DNA of 64,000 bases from Chitinophagaceae bacterium (lineage in GTDB: Bacteria > Bacteroidota > Bacteroidia > Chitinophagales > Chitinophagaceae): contig JAGFIS010000022.1 of assembly GCA_024103425.1 (NCBI GenBank), positions 119,624 through 183,623 on the forward strand, in the 5' to 3' direction. The notes beneath the pieces are model-generated. The model was not told where the DNA came from and ran no database searches. It worked only from the letters and a program-made list of their open reading frames with translations. The position numbers and the translations under genes are program-made. Positions 28,636-38,499 of the stretch are shown here, piece by piece. Numbering within the stretch: position 1 is the first letter of the stretch; each line of letters opens with the position of its first letter.

Positions 28636-30390
28636 TTATTGAATACCGATTTCCTGTTTTTCAAATTGCAGTTTGTGAAGTTTGTAGTAAAATCCTTTTT
28701 TACTGATAAGCTCGTCGTGCGTTCCTGATTCCACGATTCTACCCTGATCCAGGACAATGATCTTGTCGGCCTTTCTAATGGTGGAAAGTCTGTGTGCAAT
28801 AACAATAGAGGTTCTGCCTTTAATCATGGTGTCAATAGCTTTTTGTATCAGCCTTTCACTCTCGCTGTCTATGGATGATGTGGCCTCATCGAGTATCAGG
28901 ATCGAAGGGTTGTAAAGCAGTGCTCTGATAAAGGAAATTAACTGGCGCTGGCCGAGAGAAAGTGTGGCACCGCGCTCCATTACATTGTAATCATATCCTC
29001 CGGGTAATTGCATGATGAAATCGTGCACGCCGATAATCTTTGCAACCTTTTGAGCCTCCTCGATAGTAATGTCAGGGTTCCTGAGGGTGATGTTGTCAAA
29101 TACCGGGCCGCTGAAGAGAAAAACATCCTGGAGCACTACAGCTATGCGGCTGCGCAGATAGTCGATGTCGTAGTCGTAGATGCTGACGCCATCCATTGTA
29201 ATACTGCCCTTGTTGATAGTGTAAAACCTGTTGATGAGACTGATGATTGATGTCTTTCCGCTACCTGTGTGGCCTACAAGAGCGACGGTCTCACCTTCTT
29301 TAACTTCAAATGATATGTCTTTCAGAACGTACTTCTCGTCTTCATAAGCAAACCAGACATTTGAAAAAGAAATTGCTCCTTTTGTCTTTTCAGGGATATA
29401 AACAGAGCCTGGAGTATCTGTTACATCAGGATTGTCCAACACTTTAAATACACGTTCGCCGGCTACTATACCCATCTGCAGCGTGTTGAATTTATCCGCT
29501 ATCATTCGCAATGGCCTGAAGAGTAGATTCAGATACATGATAAAAGAGATGATCACACCTGCATCGGCAGAATAATTGCCTCCCCACCAGACTAACAAGC
29601 CGATTGATACTGCCAGAACAATCTCTACTACCGGAAAAAATACTGAATAAGCAAAGATCGCGCGGATATTCGCCTTTCTGTGATTATTATTAATTTTTCT
29701 GAATTTCTCAAACTCTCTGTCTTCTGAAGTATAAGCCTGAACAACATGCATACCCGAAAGATGCTCCTGCACAAAAGCATTCAGAGCAGCTACTGCATTC
29801 CTGACTTTTATAAATGATTTATTGACACTCTCTTTAAACAGGTAAGTAGCTATAATCAGAACCGGAAAGGGTGCAAGGCTTATCAGCGATAACCGCCAGT
29901 CGACTCCAAACATGAACAACAGGATAGATACAATAGAGAGCAGATCTGCAATAATCGGTATCAGCCCGTCAGAGAAGACTTCATTGATTGCTTCAATATC
30001 ATTAACCGTTCTTGTGGTGAGTGTGCCTATCGGTGTTTTGTCGTATTGGCGAAGATTTAGGCTGAGTACTTTATTAAACACTTTTAACCTGAGATCGTTT
30101 ACCACATATTGCCCGAGCCATGAGGTAATGAAGCCAAAGTAAAATCGCAACACCGTTTCTACAAGCAGAATGCCCACCTGGATTACGGTAATCATAATCA
30201 ACCAGAAGGTGTTCTTGTCTTGAATGAAGTGATTGACGGTGTATTGGATCAGATAGGGCCTGATGGGTGAGATCAGTGCCAGTGCGATGGAAAGAAAAAC
30301 CGACAGGTAAAACTTCTTCTTATAAGGAGCTGCCAGACGGATGATCTTCATCAAAATCCCAAAGTCAAGTATTTTCTTATTCTCCATCAT
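28636..30390 (-). CDS. ABC transporter, fused permease and ATPase (MsbA-like)
   Basis: The 584-residue half-transporter has six predicted transmembrane helices in residues about 20-320 and a C-terminal nucleotide-binding domain. The latter shows Walker A LVGHTGSGKTSIISL, Q-loop region VVLQDVFLFSG, signature TLSLGQRQLISFIRAL, Walker B ILILDEATSSID and switch histidine VIAHRLSTI. It is of the MsbA/multidrug (ABCB) type, which exports lipids or drugs as a dimer. Substrate is not known. It reads alone on the minus strand. Confidence 0.92.
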   Translation of the reverse strand: MMENKKILDFGILMKIIRLAAPYKKKFYLSVFLSIALALISPIRPYLIQYTVNHFIQDKNTFWLIMITVIQVGILLVETVLRFYFGFITSWLGQYVVNDLRLKVFNKVLSLNLRQYDKTPIGTLTTRTVNDIEAINEVFSDGLIPIIADLLSIVSILLFMFGVDWRLSLISLAPFPVLIIATYLFKESVNKSFIKVRNAVAALNAFVQEHLSGMHVVQAYTSEDREFEKFRKINNNHRKANIRAIFAYSVFFPVVEIVLAVSIGLLVWWGGNYSADAGVIISFIMYLNLLFRPLRMIADKFNTLQMGIVAGERVFKVLDNPDVTDTPGSVYIPEKTKGAISFSNVWFAYEDEKYVLKDISFEVKEGETVALVGHTGSGKTSIISLINRFYTINKGSITMDGVSIYDYDIDYLRSRIAVVLQDVFLFSGPVFDNITLRNPDITIEEAQKVAKIIGVHDFIMQLPGGYDYNVMERGATLSLGQRQLISFIRALLYNPSILILDEATSSIDSESERLIQKAIDTMIKGRTSIVIAHRLSTIRKADKIIVLDQGRIVESGTHDELISKKGFYYKLHKLQFEKQEIGIQ

Positions 30391-30487
30391 TGTCTGATTC
30401 CGGCAAATTTAGCTGAAAAGAACGGGCAAGCGTTTGAATCCATTTTGAGATAACGTCTTGAAAAAAATGGCGGAAAAGCAACAGCCG

Positions 30488-30778
30488 TCAGACATACTCC
30501 TCAACGAGTTCATTCCATTCGTCTTTGAGCGAATATTTCGGAGGCTTGCTGTCTATCCCTGCTTTCCAGTACCAGTAATCTGCATTGGCGAAATCGCCTT
30601 CCTTTCTGTGCAGGTAGGCATGAATGCGGGCAGCTTTTTTATCAGGAATCTCCTGAACGATTTCATGGGCCCGTTGCCAGTTGCCTTTTGCATCGTGCCA
30701 TAGAGCCCGGGCGTAAAGAGAAACGTTCGTGGGTGGTTCGTCTTCTCTGAGTGAGTGTAGAAATGAATCTTTATCCAT
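30488..30778 (-). CDS. conserved-looking small protein of unknown function
   Basis: From the ATG at 30778 the protein has 96 residues (MDKDSFLHSLREDEPP...). It is soluble and helical, rich in tryptophan and tyrosine: ARALWHDAKGNWQRAHEIVQ and ANADYWYWKAGID. The two halves look like a pair of TPR-like helical hairpins. A TTG three codons upstream is a less likely start. Similar short proteins exist in several bacterial phyla without known function. It is divergent from purD. Confidence 0.72.
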   Translation of the reverse strand: MDKDSFLHSLREDEPPTNVSLYARALWHDAKGNWQRAHEIVQEIPDKKAARIHAYLHRKEGDFANADYWYWKAGIDSKPPKYSLKDEWNELVEEYV

Positions 30779-30849
30779 AGAGTTCAAAGATACTTTATAA
30801 GGCTAAGAGGAATTTTTTATCTTGCCTGCAATTTAAAAATTAACACGAT

Positions 30850-32160
30850 TTGAAAATTTTAATCATAGGAGGCGGAGGCCGTGAGCATGCAATAGCCTGG
30901 AAACTGAAGCAGAGTGCCGAACAGGTACAATTATTCATTGCTCCGGGTAATGCAGGCACTTCGCAACTGGGTACTAACGTGGATTTGGATCTGAATGATT
31001 TTACTACGGTAAAAGCATTTTGTTTGCAGGAAAGTATCGATATGGTGGTGGTAGGACCGGAGGATGCTCTTGTCAGGGGGATTTATGATTACTTCAAGAA
31101 AGATAGTGAACTGCAGCATATCGTCATAACCGGACCATCGGCCGAAGGTGCTCAGCTCGAAGGCAGTAAATCGTTTGCCAAAGCTTTTATGCAACGGCAT
31201 AATATTCCCACGGCGGCCTATCGCGAGTTTGATGCAACCAATTTTGACGAAGGGGTGGCTTACTTACAACAGCATTCGTTGCCGATTGTTTTGAAAGCAG
31301 ACGGTCTTGCAGCCGGAAAAGGCGTACTGATTTGTGCTTCTCATGAAGAAGCAATCAGCGAATTCTCTCAGATGATCAGGGAAGCGAAATTTGGTGCATC
31401 GAGCAAGAAAGTTGTGGTAGAGCAATTTTTAGACGGGATAGAATTGAGTGTTTTTATCTGTACAGATGGTGAACATTATGTGCTGTTGCCCGAAGCGAAA
31501 GATTACAAGAAGATTGGTGTCGGTGATACCGGATTGAACACAGGAGGCATGGGAGCTGTGAGTCCTGTACCGTTTGCTACACCCCATTTCATGCAAAAAA
31601 TAATTACCCGTATTGTTAATCCGACCGTAAAAGGTCTGAAAGAGGAGGGAATAGACTATAAAGGATTTATCTTCTTCGGATTGATTAAGGTAAATGATGA
31701 ACCCTATGTAATTGAGTATAACTGCCGTTTGGGCGACCCGGAGACAGAAGTGATTCTGCTGCGTTTTAAAAACGACCTGGTTGAAGTGCTGAAAGCAATG
31801 CACGAAGGCACCCTTGATAAGATTGAATCTGAGATTAGCCCGAACGCTGCGGTGACGGTTATGGCTGTTAGCGGTGGCTACCCGGGATCTTACAAGAAAG
31901 GTTTTCCGATTGCCTTTAATTATCTGAATAACCCTATGGAAATCAAGCATATGGATCGCGATGGTGGCGTCGTTGTTTTCCATGCAGGAACAAAGCAGGC
32001 GGATGGTTCGGTGGTTACCAGTGGAGGGCGTGTACTCTCTGTTTCTTCGATGGCTCCGGGAATAGCTGAATCACTTGAATTGTCAATGGAAGTAATTGAG
32101 CAAATTCATTTTGAGGGAATGTATTACAGGGATGATATCGGCAATGAGTTTGTGGATTAA
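30850..32160 (+). CDS. purD: phosphoribosylamine--glycine ligase
   Basis: The 436-residue protein is a full PurD, joining phosphoribosylamine and glycine with ATP in purine synthesis. It opens with ILIIGGGGREHAIAWKL. It shows GPSAEGAQLEGSKSFAKAFM, the ATP-grasp stretch LPIVLKADGLAAGKGV, DTGLNTGGMGAVSPVPFAT and EYNCRLGDPETEVILLR. The start is TTG; the motif begins at residue 2, so no other start is possible. It is monocistronic. Confidence 0.96.
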   Translation: MKILIIGGGGREHAIAWKLKQSAEQVQLFIAPGNAGTSQLGTNVDLDLNDFTTVKAFCLQESIDMVVVGPEDALVRGIYDYFKKDSELQHIVITGPSAEGAQLEGSKSFAKAFMQRHNIPTAAYREFDATNFDEGVAYLQQHSLPIVLKADGLAAGKGVLICASHEEAISEFSQMIREAKFGASSKKVVVEQFLDGIELSVFICTDGEHYVLLPEAKDYKKIGVGDTGLNTGGMGAVSPVPFATPHFMQKIITRIVNPTVKGLKEEGIDYKGFIFFGLIKVNDEPYVIEYNCRLGDPETEVILLRFKNDLVEVLKAMHEGTLDKIESEISPNAAVTVMAVSGGYPGSYKKGFPIAFNYLNNPMEIKHMDRDGGVVVFHAGTKQADGSVVTSGGRVLSVSSMAPGIAESLELSMEVIEQIHFEGMYYRDDIGNEFVD

Positions 32161-32329
32161 GCTTAAGAGATTTGACTTAGGTTTTCTTTCTTTCAGCCAG
32201 GGCATTTTTTGAATTTTTAGATACCGGTATTTATTGAGGGAAGAGCTTGTTCTGAAATTTCATTTTTATCTTCTGTTCATATAATTCTGCGGAAGAAAAA
32301 ACGTTGACTATTTAGTAACACTGCATCCG

Positions 32330-32359
32330 TTGTAATTCCAATTTATTTCTACAACTTTG
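32330..32359 (+). promoter_or_regulatory. promoter of the mreB operon
   Basis: TTG (32330-32332), 19-base spacer, then CAACTTTG (32352-32359), one mismatch from TAnnTTTG. The predicted start near 32366 gives a 30-nt leader before mreB. Confidence 0.5.
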
Positions 32360-32395
32360 CAACCATTATTAATTTTATTATACCTGCCATAGAAA

Positions 32396-33421
32396 ATGGG
32401 TCTTTTTAACTTTTTCACTCAGGAGATTGCGATAGATCTGGGTACTGCCAACATACTGATTATTCACAATGATACAGTGGTGGTGAATGAACCCTCGATT
32501 GTTGCACTCGATAGAAACAATCCTAAGAATATCCTTGCTGTCGGAAAGAAGGCTTTGATGATGCACGAGAAAACACACGAGAGTATCAGAACAGTCAGGC
32601 CGCTGAAGGACGGAGTAATTGCTGATTTTAATGCGGCAGAGTTGATGATTCGTGAGATGATTAAGAAGATTCATCAACGGAAACCATTGTTCCCCCCAAG
32701 CTGGAGGATGATGATTTGTATTCCGAGTAGTATTACTGAGGTAGAGAAGAGGGCAGTGCGCGACAGTGCAGAGCAGGCAGGAGCCAAAGAAGTTTATCTG
32801 ATTCATGAACCCATGGCTGCGGCGCTGGGTATTGGAATCGATGTGGAAGAGCCGGTTGGTAACATGATTATCGATATAGGTGGCGGTACAACTGGAATCA
32901 CGGTGATAGCGCTTGCGGGTATCGTTGGCGATCAGTCGATAAGAGTTGCAGGTGATGAATTCACTGCCGACATCATGGAAGCACTGCGCAGATATCACAG
33001 CTTACTGATTGGTGAGCGTACCGCAGAACAGATCAAAATTCAGATCGGTGCCGCGATGAAAGATATCGACGATCCACCGGAGGATATGCCCGTAAACGGA
33101 AGAGACCTTGTAACTGGAATCCCCAAGCAGATCATGGTCAGCTATAAAGAAATTGCAGAGGCATTGGATAAATCTATTTTTAAGATAGAAGAAGCCATCC
33201 TGAAAGCACTGGAAACAACGCCGCCTGAGTTGGCATCAGATATTTATCGCCGCGGCCTTTACCTGACAGGTGGAGGTGCCCTGCTGAGGGGGCTCGATAA
33301 GCGTCTTGCCAACAAAATCAAATTACCTGTGCACATTGCCGAAGACCCGCTGAAAAGTGTGGTGAGAGGAACAGGGCTGGCGCTGAAGCATTACGACCGG
33401 TATCCATTCATTATGAGATAA
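32396..33421 (+). CDS. mreB: rod shape-determining protein MreB
   Basis: The 341-residue actin homologue forms membrane-bound filaments that guide lateral wall synthesis. It shows the phosphate 1 motif IAIDLGTANILI, MICIPSSITEVEKRAVRDSA, IHEPMAAALGIGIDVEEP, the phosphate 2 motif MIIDIGGGTTGITVIAL and the adenosine motif YLTGGGALLRGLD. The N-terminal MGLFNFFTQE is a plausible amphipathic membrane anchor. It heads the mreBCD-PBP2-rodA cluster, with a 157-bp gap before mreC that holds another TACCTTTG box (33499-33506). Confidence 0.97.
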   Translation: MGLFNFFTQEIAIDLGTANILIIHNDTVVVNEPSIVALDRNNPKNILAVGKKALMMHEKTHESIRTVRPLKDGVIADFNAAELMIREMIKKIHQRKPLFPPSWRMMICIPSSITEVEKRAVRDSAEQAGAKEVYLIHEPMAAALGIGIDVEEPVGNMIIDIGGGTTGITVIALAGIVGDQSIRVAGDEFTADIMEALRRYHSLLIGERTAEQIKIQIGAAMKDIDDPPEDMPVNGRDLVTGIPKQIMVSYKEIAEALDKSIFKIEEAILKALETTPPELASDIYRRGLYLTGGGALLRGLDKRLANKIKLPVHIAEDPLKSVVRGTGLALKHYDRYPFIMR

Positions 33422-33578
33422 GCGGAGCTGTTCTGCAGCCATGGTCTAGACTGCCTAAAATATTTGCAGGTTCGGTTTCTTTTGCACACTTAAAGAAATA
33501 CCTTTGTACGACATTTTATTTAAGAATGTGTATCAGATGATCAAGCCCATAATCCGGCTCTAAAAGAAAGTATCCTCA

Positions 33579-34430
33579 ATGCGTAACATTATCGTCTTCA
33601 TTCGTGTTTATTTTACTTTCTTCATTTTCGTATTCCTTCTGATACTTTCTCTCATGATGTTGTTTAAGTACAACAAGTATCACAATGCAGTTTATTCAGA
33701 AGCAGCCAGCGAGATTACGGGAGTTATCAGTAAGAAGTATAATGATGTGGCCTATTATTTTGATCTGAAGCGCGTTAATGATTCACTTGTAAGGGCCAAT
33801 GAAGAACTCTACAATAAACTGAGGGCCGATTATGAATTGCCTGATACGGTAATCAATTCTTATATTGACGGTCTTGTTTTAGACTCTGTGCCAAACGCAC
33901 GGAAATATCTTTACCGTAATGCTAAGGTTATACGTAATTCAGTATCACAGCCTAATAACTATATCATACTGCACCGGGGACGTAAGCAGGGGGTGAATAA
34001 TGAAATGGGTGTTATCTCGCCAAATGGAGGGGTAGTCGGAACAGTAGTGGAAGTAAGTAATAATTATGCAATGGTAATGAGCTTGTTGCACAGCCAAAGT
34101 AATGTGAGTGCGCGATTAAAGAACGGTGGTGAAACAGGTACCATTAAATGGGACGGAAAGGAAAGAGACGTGTTGTTGTTAAAAGATATCAGTAAGGCTG
34201 CAAGAATCAGCCAGGGAGACACAGTGATTACGAGCGGATTTTCATACAAGTTTCCTGAAGGCTTGATTATCGGCCGTGTGATAAATATTATAAACGATAA
34301 GAGTAGCAGTACCTATACGGTGCGTGTCAGGCCTTCATTTGATTTTGAGAATCTGCAGTATGCTTATGTAATTGAAAATCTGCAGGCAGCAGAGCCAAAT
34401 GAACTTCTGGAAAAAGCAAAGAATAAATGA
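33579..34430 (+). CDS. mreC: rod shape-determining protein MreC
   Basis: The 283-residue periplasmic protein has an N-terminal transmembrane anchor (residues about 5-27), a coiled-coil stretch (VNDSLVRANEELYNKLRADYE), and the paired beta-barrel domain with NNYIILHRGRKQGVNNEMGVISPNGGVVG and VITSGFSYKFPEGLIIGRV. MreC links MreB to PBP2 in the elongasome. Its stop overlaps the mreD start (ATGA), showing tight coupling. Confidence 0.94.
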   Translation: MRNIIVFIRVYFTFFIFVFLLILSLMMLFKYNKYHNAVYSEAASEITGVISKKYNDVAYYFDLKRVNDSLVRANEELYNKLRADYELPDTVINSYIDGLVLDSVPNARKYLYRNAKVIRNSVSQPNNYIILHRGRKQGVNNEMGVISPNGGVVGTVVEVSNNYAMVMSLLHSQSNVSARLKNGGETGTIKWDGKERDVLLLKDISKAARISQGDTVITSGFSYKFPEGLIIGRVINIINDKSSSTYTVRVRPSFDFENLQYAYVIENLQAAEPNELLEKAKNK

Positions 34431-34960
34431 GTACACTGGTCAGAAATATTATCCGGTTTATTCTGTTCATCCTGGTGCAGGTATTTGTTCTGTATCAGAT
34501 CCCACCATTGCACCATCTGGTGGTGCCCTATCTTTATTTTCTGTTTATCCTTTGGCTGCCCTTTAAGACAGGCCGGAGGACACTGCTTGTATTAGGCTTC
34601 CTGTTAGGATTTTCGCTTGATGCGTTTACCGGAACATTTGGGTTGCACTCGGTTCCTTGTGTTGTAATTGCATATTTAAGACCATTCCTGATTACCCTCT
34701 TGCAACCTAAGGAAGATGTGGAATTGAACTACAGAGAACCTTCGGCCTGGAGCTTGGGATTGGTTCCTTATTTTACTTATGTAACGATCCTGACTTTTAT
34801 TCATCACACAGTGCTTTTCTTCTTACAGGCGTTACAAACGGGAGGTATGGTTTACTTCATTATCAAGTCGCTGTTCTCAACCGCAATTAGTTTACTGCTG
34901 ATTCTTTTAACAGAACTATTATTCAACCGAAAACAGGGACTGAAGGAAAGTTTAGGTTAA
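34427..34960 (+). CDS. mreD: rod shape-determining protein MreD
   Basis: The 177-residue protein is strongly hydrophobic with five or six predicted transmembrane segments, beginning LVRNIIRFILFILVQVFVL. It overlaps mreC by 4 bp and is followed by PBP2 after 58 bp. Position and length identify it as MreD, which is poorly conserved in sequence. The acid-containing GFSLDAFTGTFGLHS segment matches the family. Confidence 0.92.
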   Translation: MSTLVRNIIRFILFILVQVFVLYQIPPLHHLVVPYLYFLFILWLPFKTGRRTLLVLGFLLGFSLDAFTGTFGLHSVPCVVIAYLRPFLITLLQPKEDVELNYREPSAWSLGLVPYFTYVTILTFIHHTVLFFLQALQTGGMVYFIIKSLFSTAISLLLILLTELLFNRKQGLKESLG

Positions 34961-35018
34961 GTGGATAATTTTGGTATTTCGGTTCTTGTAGTTTTTGATT
35001 AATTTATGAACGCACTCT

Positions 35019-37106
35019 ATGTTTAACCAATCGAGAAAAAATATCATTATAGGGATGATTCTTGCAATAGGAGTCATCATCATTGTAAGGTTATTCAGCC
35101 TGCAGGTTGCAGATAATAAATATTCGATTCTTGCTGAGGAACAGGGGAAGTTCAAGAAAGTGATTTATCCCGACAGGGGAATCCTGTTCGATCGCAATAG
35201 AAAAGCCATTCTCAGAAATACAGTTATATACGATTTGATGATTACGCCCGGAAAGGTCAGGGGGATGCAACTCGACACGATGGCATTGTGCAATATGTTA
35301 GCAATTGACACAGTTGAGTTCAACAAGCGCATGAAAACGGCTAAACAGACTTTTCGTGCTTCGGTATTCGAACCATCTCTCTCTGATGAAATGCTGGCAA
35401 GGGTGAATGAAAGTATGTACAAATGGGAGCCGGCCTTTTATTTGCAGGAGCGCCCTGTAAGAGATTACCCCTACAATGCGGGAGGAAATATTTTAGGATA
35501 CCTGTCTGAAGTGAGTCCTGCTTTTCTCAAAGCACATGAAGGTGAAGGCTATCAGCCGGGAGATTACGCCGGCGCTGCAGGACTTGAACGCACATATGAA
35601 AAAGTATTAATGGGGCAGAGGGGTATTGAATATTGGAAGCGTGACAACAGGAACCGGTTGACGGAGCCGCTTGAAAACAAGCGGTTTGATACACCCGCTA
35701 TTTCAGGTCAGAATCTTCATCTGTCATTAGACATAGAACTGCAGGAGTTTGGCGAATACCTTATGACCAACAAAGTAGGATCGATAGTAGCTATTGATCC
35801 CAAGACCGGTGGCGTGCTTGCGTTGGTTAGCAGTCCGACATATATGCCCGGACTTCTGACAGGCAGTGAACGCAGAAAGCATTTTGCGGATTTAGTGTTA
35901 GATCCCAGGGCGCCATTATTAAACAGGGCCATCAATGCCACCTACATGCCGGGAAGTACGTTCAAAACTATTCAGGGGCTTGTCGGCCTTCAGGAAGGAG
36001 TCATAACACCTGAAACGACTTTCTTGTGCACGGGTGCTTTTTATGGATGCGGACGGCCTATGAAGTGTCTTGATGCAGGAGTTTTTAATCTTTCCGGTGC
36101 CATCACACACTCGTGCAATACCTACTTCGCCTATGTGATGCAACGCACCATTAACAATCCGGCTGCAGGATCGCCGGTAGAGGGGCTAAGACGTTGGGCT
36201 CATTATATGAATGGCTTTGGATTGGGGCATAAATTGGGAATTGACTTGCCCTCTGAAAAAGGCGGATTGATTCCGTCCCCTGAACTCTACAACCGTATTT
36301 ATGGAGAGGGGCATTGGAATTTCTGCACTTTCAGGTCGGTGAGCATTGGCCAGGGAGAAGTGAATGTTACTCCATTGCAAGCAGCAAACCTGATGGCCTA
36401 TATTGCAAATAAAGGTTGGTATATCACCCCGCACATGGTAGATTCTATTGAGGGTGGAGATCAGTATGGATTGCTGGATTCTTTCAAAGTGCGTCATCAG
36501 CCACTCGATATCCCTGAATCTGTTTTTGAGGCTGTGCATGAGGGTATGCAGGGGGTGGTAGAACGCGGTACTGCTGCAGCAAACAAGGTTCCGGGGATAG
36601 TGATGTGTGGAAAAACAGGAACGGTAGAAAATTACTATAAAGGAGTCAAACAAAAAGACCATGCTTTTTTCGTTGCCTTTGCCCCAAGAGAAGATCCGAA
36701 GATTGCGATTGCCGTGGTGTGTGAAAACGCGGGGTTTGGTTCTACCTCATCGGCACCTATCGCAAGTCTGATGATAGAAAAATATTTGAAGGATAGTATT
36801 ACCGACCCGCAGAGAAAAGCAAAGATCGAGACTATTGCAAAAATGAATCTCATGCCTGCACGTATTTTGGACGAGATAAGAAAAAAAGACTCTATAGAGG
36901 CCGCAAAAAAGATCGAGGCAGAGAGAAAATTGCAGGAAGAGTTCAAGAAAGCTAAAGAGGCAGAAAAAAGAAGTGACAGCCTTCGGAAGAATACTCTGAA
37001 TCGCGATACGAAGGATTCAAAGAAGAAAGAAGTCTCAGGGACAATAGCTTACGGTGCTCTGATTTCTCCAAATGAAAAAGTGACCGGTAAACGCAGTGGC
37101 CTATAA
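35019..37106 (+). CDS. mrdA: penicillin-binding protein 2 (elongasome transpeptidase)
   Basis: The 695-residue class B PBP has one N-terminal transmembrane segment (IIIGMILAIGVIIIVRLF), a pedestal domain and a C-terminal transpeptidase. The active-site motifs are STFK (in MPGSTFKTIQG), SCN (in THSCNTYFAYVM) and KTGT (in CGKTGTVENYY). A Lys/Glu-rich tail of about 80 residues extends past the catalytic domain (KKIEAERKLQEEFKKAKEAE). It crosslinks lateral peptidoglycan together with RodA, encoded 18 bp downstream. Confidence 0.95.
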   Translation: MFNQSRKNIIIGMILAIGVIIIVRLFSLQVADNKYSILAEEQGKFKKVIYPDRGILFDRNRKAILRNTVIYDLMITPGKVRGMQLDTMALCNMLAIDTVEFNKRMKTAKQTFRASVFEPSLSDEMLARVNESMYKWEPAFYLQERPVRDYPYNAGGNILGYLSEVSPAFLKAHEGEGYQPGDYAGAAGLERTYEKVLMGQRGIEYWKRDNRNRLTEPLENKRFDTPAISGQNLHLSLDIELQEFGEYLMTNKVGSIVAIDPKTGGVLALVSSPTYMPGLLTGSERRKHFADLVLDPRAPLLNRAINATYMPGSTFKTIQGLVGLQEGVITPETTFLCTGAFYGCGRPMKCLDAGVFNLSGAITHSCNTYFAYVMQRTINNPAAGSPVEGLRRWAHYMNGFGLGHKLGIDLPSEKGGLIPSPELYNRIYGEGHWNFCTFRSVSIGQGEVNVTPLQAANLMAYIANKGWYITPHMVDSIEGGDQYGLLDSFKVRHQPLDIPESVFEAVHEGMQGVVERGTAAANKVPGIVMCGKTGTVENYYKGVKQKDHAFFVAFAPREDPKIAIAVVCENAGFGSTSSAPIASLMIEKYLKDSITDPQRKAKIETIAKMNLMPARILDEIRKKDSIEAAKKIEAERKLQEEFKKAKEAEKRSDSLRKNTLNRDTKDSKKKEVSGTIAYGALISPNEKVTGKRSGL

Positions 37107-37124
37107 CTGCACCCCAATAAAGAA

Positions 37125-38480
37125 ATGAAAGAACAAGTAGAACTTTCGAAAGGTATAGACTGGCTGATGGTATGGTTTTACCTCATACTGGTGTCTATTG
37201 GCATCCTAAGTATCTATTCAGTCGAATACCATCAGGGAGATTCTTTTTTCAGAGGTGCGATGGCGTTTCAGAAAAATTATTCAAAACAGATTTTATTTCT
37301 TGGAATCGGACTCATTCTTGCTGTCTTTATCTTATTGACCGACAGTAAATTTTTTACTGCTACTGCCAATCTCAGTTATTTGATCGGAGTGCTTTTGATT
37401 TTGTTGACGTTTGTGATTGGGAAGGATATCAAGGGCAGCCGGTCGTGGATACCGATGGGGTTCTTTAATCTGCAGCCCGCAGAGGCCTGCAAGATATTCG
37501 CTGCGCTCGCTCTTGCGAAGTATCTTTCGCGGCCTGAGACTGATTTCGAAAAACCGAAGTCGCAACTTTTGGCAGCGGGGATTGCATTGTTCCCTGCAGT
37601 GTTGAGCATATTGCAAAATGAAACGGGTTTGGCATTGGTGTATTTTTCCTTTATGATTCCGATGTATCGCGAAGGGCTGCCGGGTGTTTATTTGGTAGTA
37701 GGTTTTTCAATAGTTGTATTGGTAATAGCTACGCTGCTTGTCGAAAAAAATTTACTGGCCGTTATTCTGACAGCAATAGCAGCAATAGCAATTTATATTC
37801 TCAGAAGGCCGATTAAGAAAAAGAAGGGGATTCTCTTTCTGATCATTGCATTGTGGGCATTGAGTGTCGGCATACAACGGTTTGCCGTTCCGTATGTGTT
37901 TACCAATGTGTTTAAACCGTATCAGGTAGAGCGCATCATGAGCACTTTTGGGGTTGACCACGAACCTGCGGTGAATGTGAAAGATATGACCCCGGAAGAG
38001 AAAGCTGAATACGAAGCGCAGAAGAAAAAGAAAAAGCCGAAAGAGAATTATAATGTGAAGCAATCGAAGATTGCCATTGGTTCAGGGGGTGTTTGGGGAA
38101 AAGGGTTTTTGAAGGGTACACAGACGCAGGGTGACTTTGTGCCGGAGCAGCACACTGATTTTATTTTTACCAGCATTGGCGAAAACTTTGGGTTTGCCGG
38201 AAGTACAGCTGTTGTTATCCTCTATGTGTTGTTTATGTTGCGGATTGTGCAAGTGGCTGAGCGACAGCGAAGCAGGTTCAGCAGAGTATATGCTTACAGT
38301 GTAGCAGCAATTTTGTTCTTTCACGTAACGATCAATATTTGTATGACGGTGGGGCTGGCCCCTGTGATTGGTATTACGCTTCCGCTGCTGAGTTACGGAG
38401 GCTCGTCTCTGCTTACTTTTACGATAATGATTTTTATATTGATACGGCTAGATGCCGACAGGCAGATGATTTTAAGATAA
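37125..38480 (+). CDS. rodA: rod shape-determining protein RodA (SEDS glycosyltransferase)
   Basis: The 451-residue polytopic membrane protein belongs to the SEDS family, which polymerises lipid II. Family motifs include SRSWIPMGFFNLQPAEACKIF and the conserved loop residues FVPEQHTDFIFTSIGENFGF, then GLAPVIGITLPLLSYGGSSLL. It is longer than a typical RodA (about 370 residues). Part of the extra length is a charged insertion around residues 275-310 (MTPEEKAEYEAQKKKKKPKE) in an external or cytoplasmic loop. It completes the elongasome operon. Confidence 0.95.
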   Translation: MKEQVELSKGIDWLMVWFYLILVSIGILSIYSVEYHQGDSFFRGAMAFQKNYSKQILFLGIGLILAVFILLTDSKFFTATANLSYLIGVLLILLTFVIGKDIKGSRSWIPMGFFNLQPAEACKIFAALALAKYLSRPETDFEKPKSQLLAAGIALFPAVLSILQNETGLALVYFSFMIPMYREGLPGVYLVVGFSIVVLVIATLLVEKNLLAVILTAIAAIAIYILRRPIKKKKGILFLIIALWALSVGIQRFAVPYVFTNVFKPYQVERIMSTFGVDHEPAVNVKDMTPEEKAEYEAQKKKKKPKENYNVKQSKIAIGSGGVWGKGFLKGTQTQGDFVPEQHTDFIFTSIGENFGFAGSTAVVILYVLFMLRIVQVAERQRSRFSRVYAYSVAAILFFHVTINICMTVGLAPVIGITLPLLSYGGSSLLTFTIMIFILIRLDADRQMILR

Positions 38481-38499
38481 GAACAGATAAACAGTAGCA

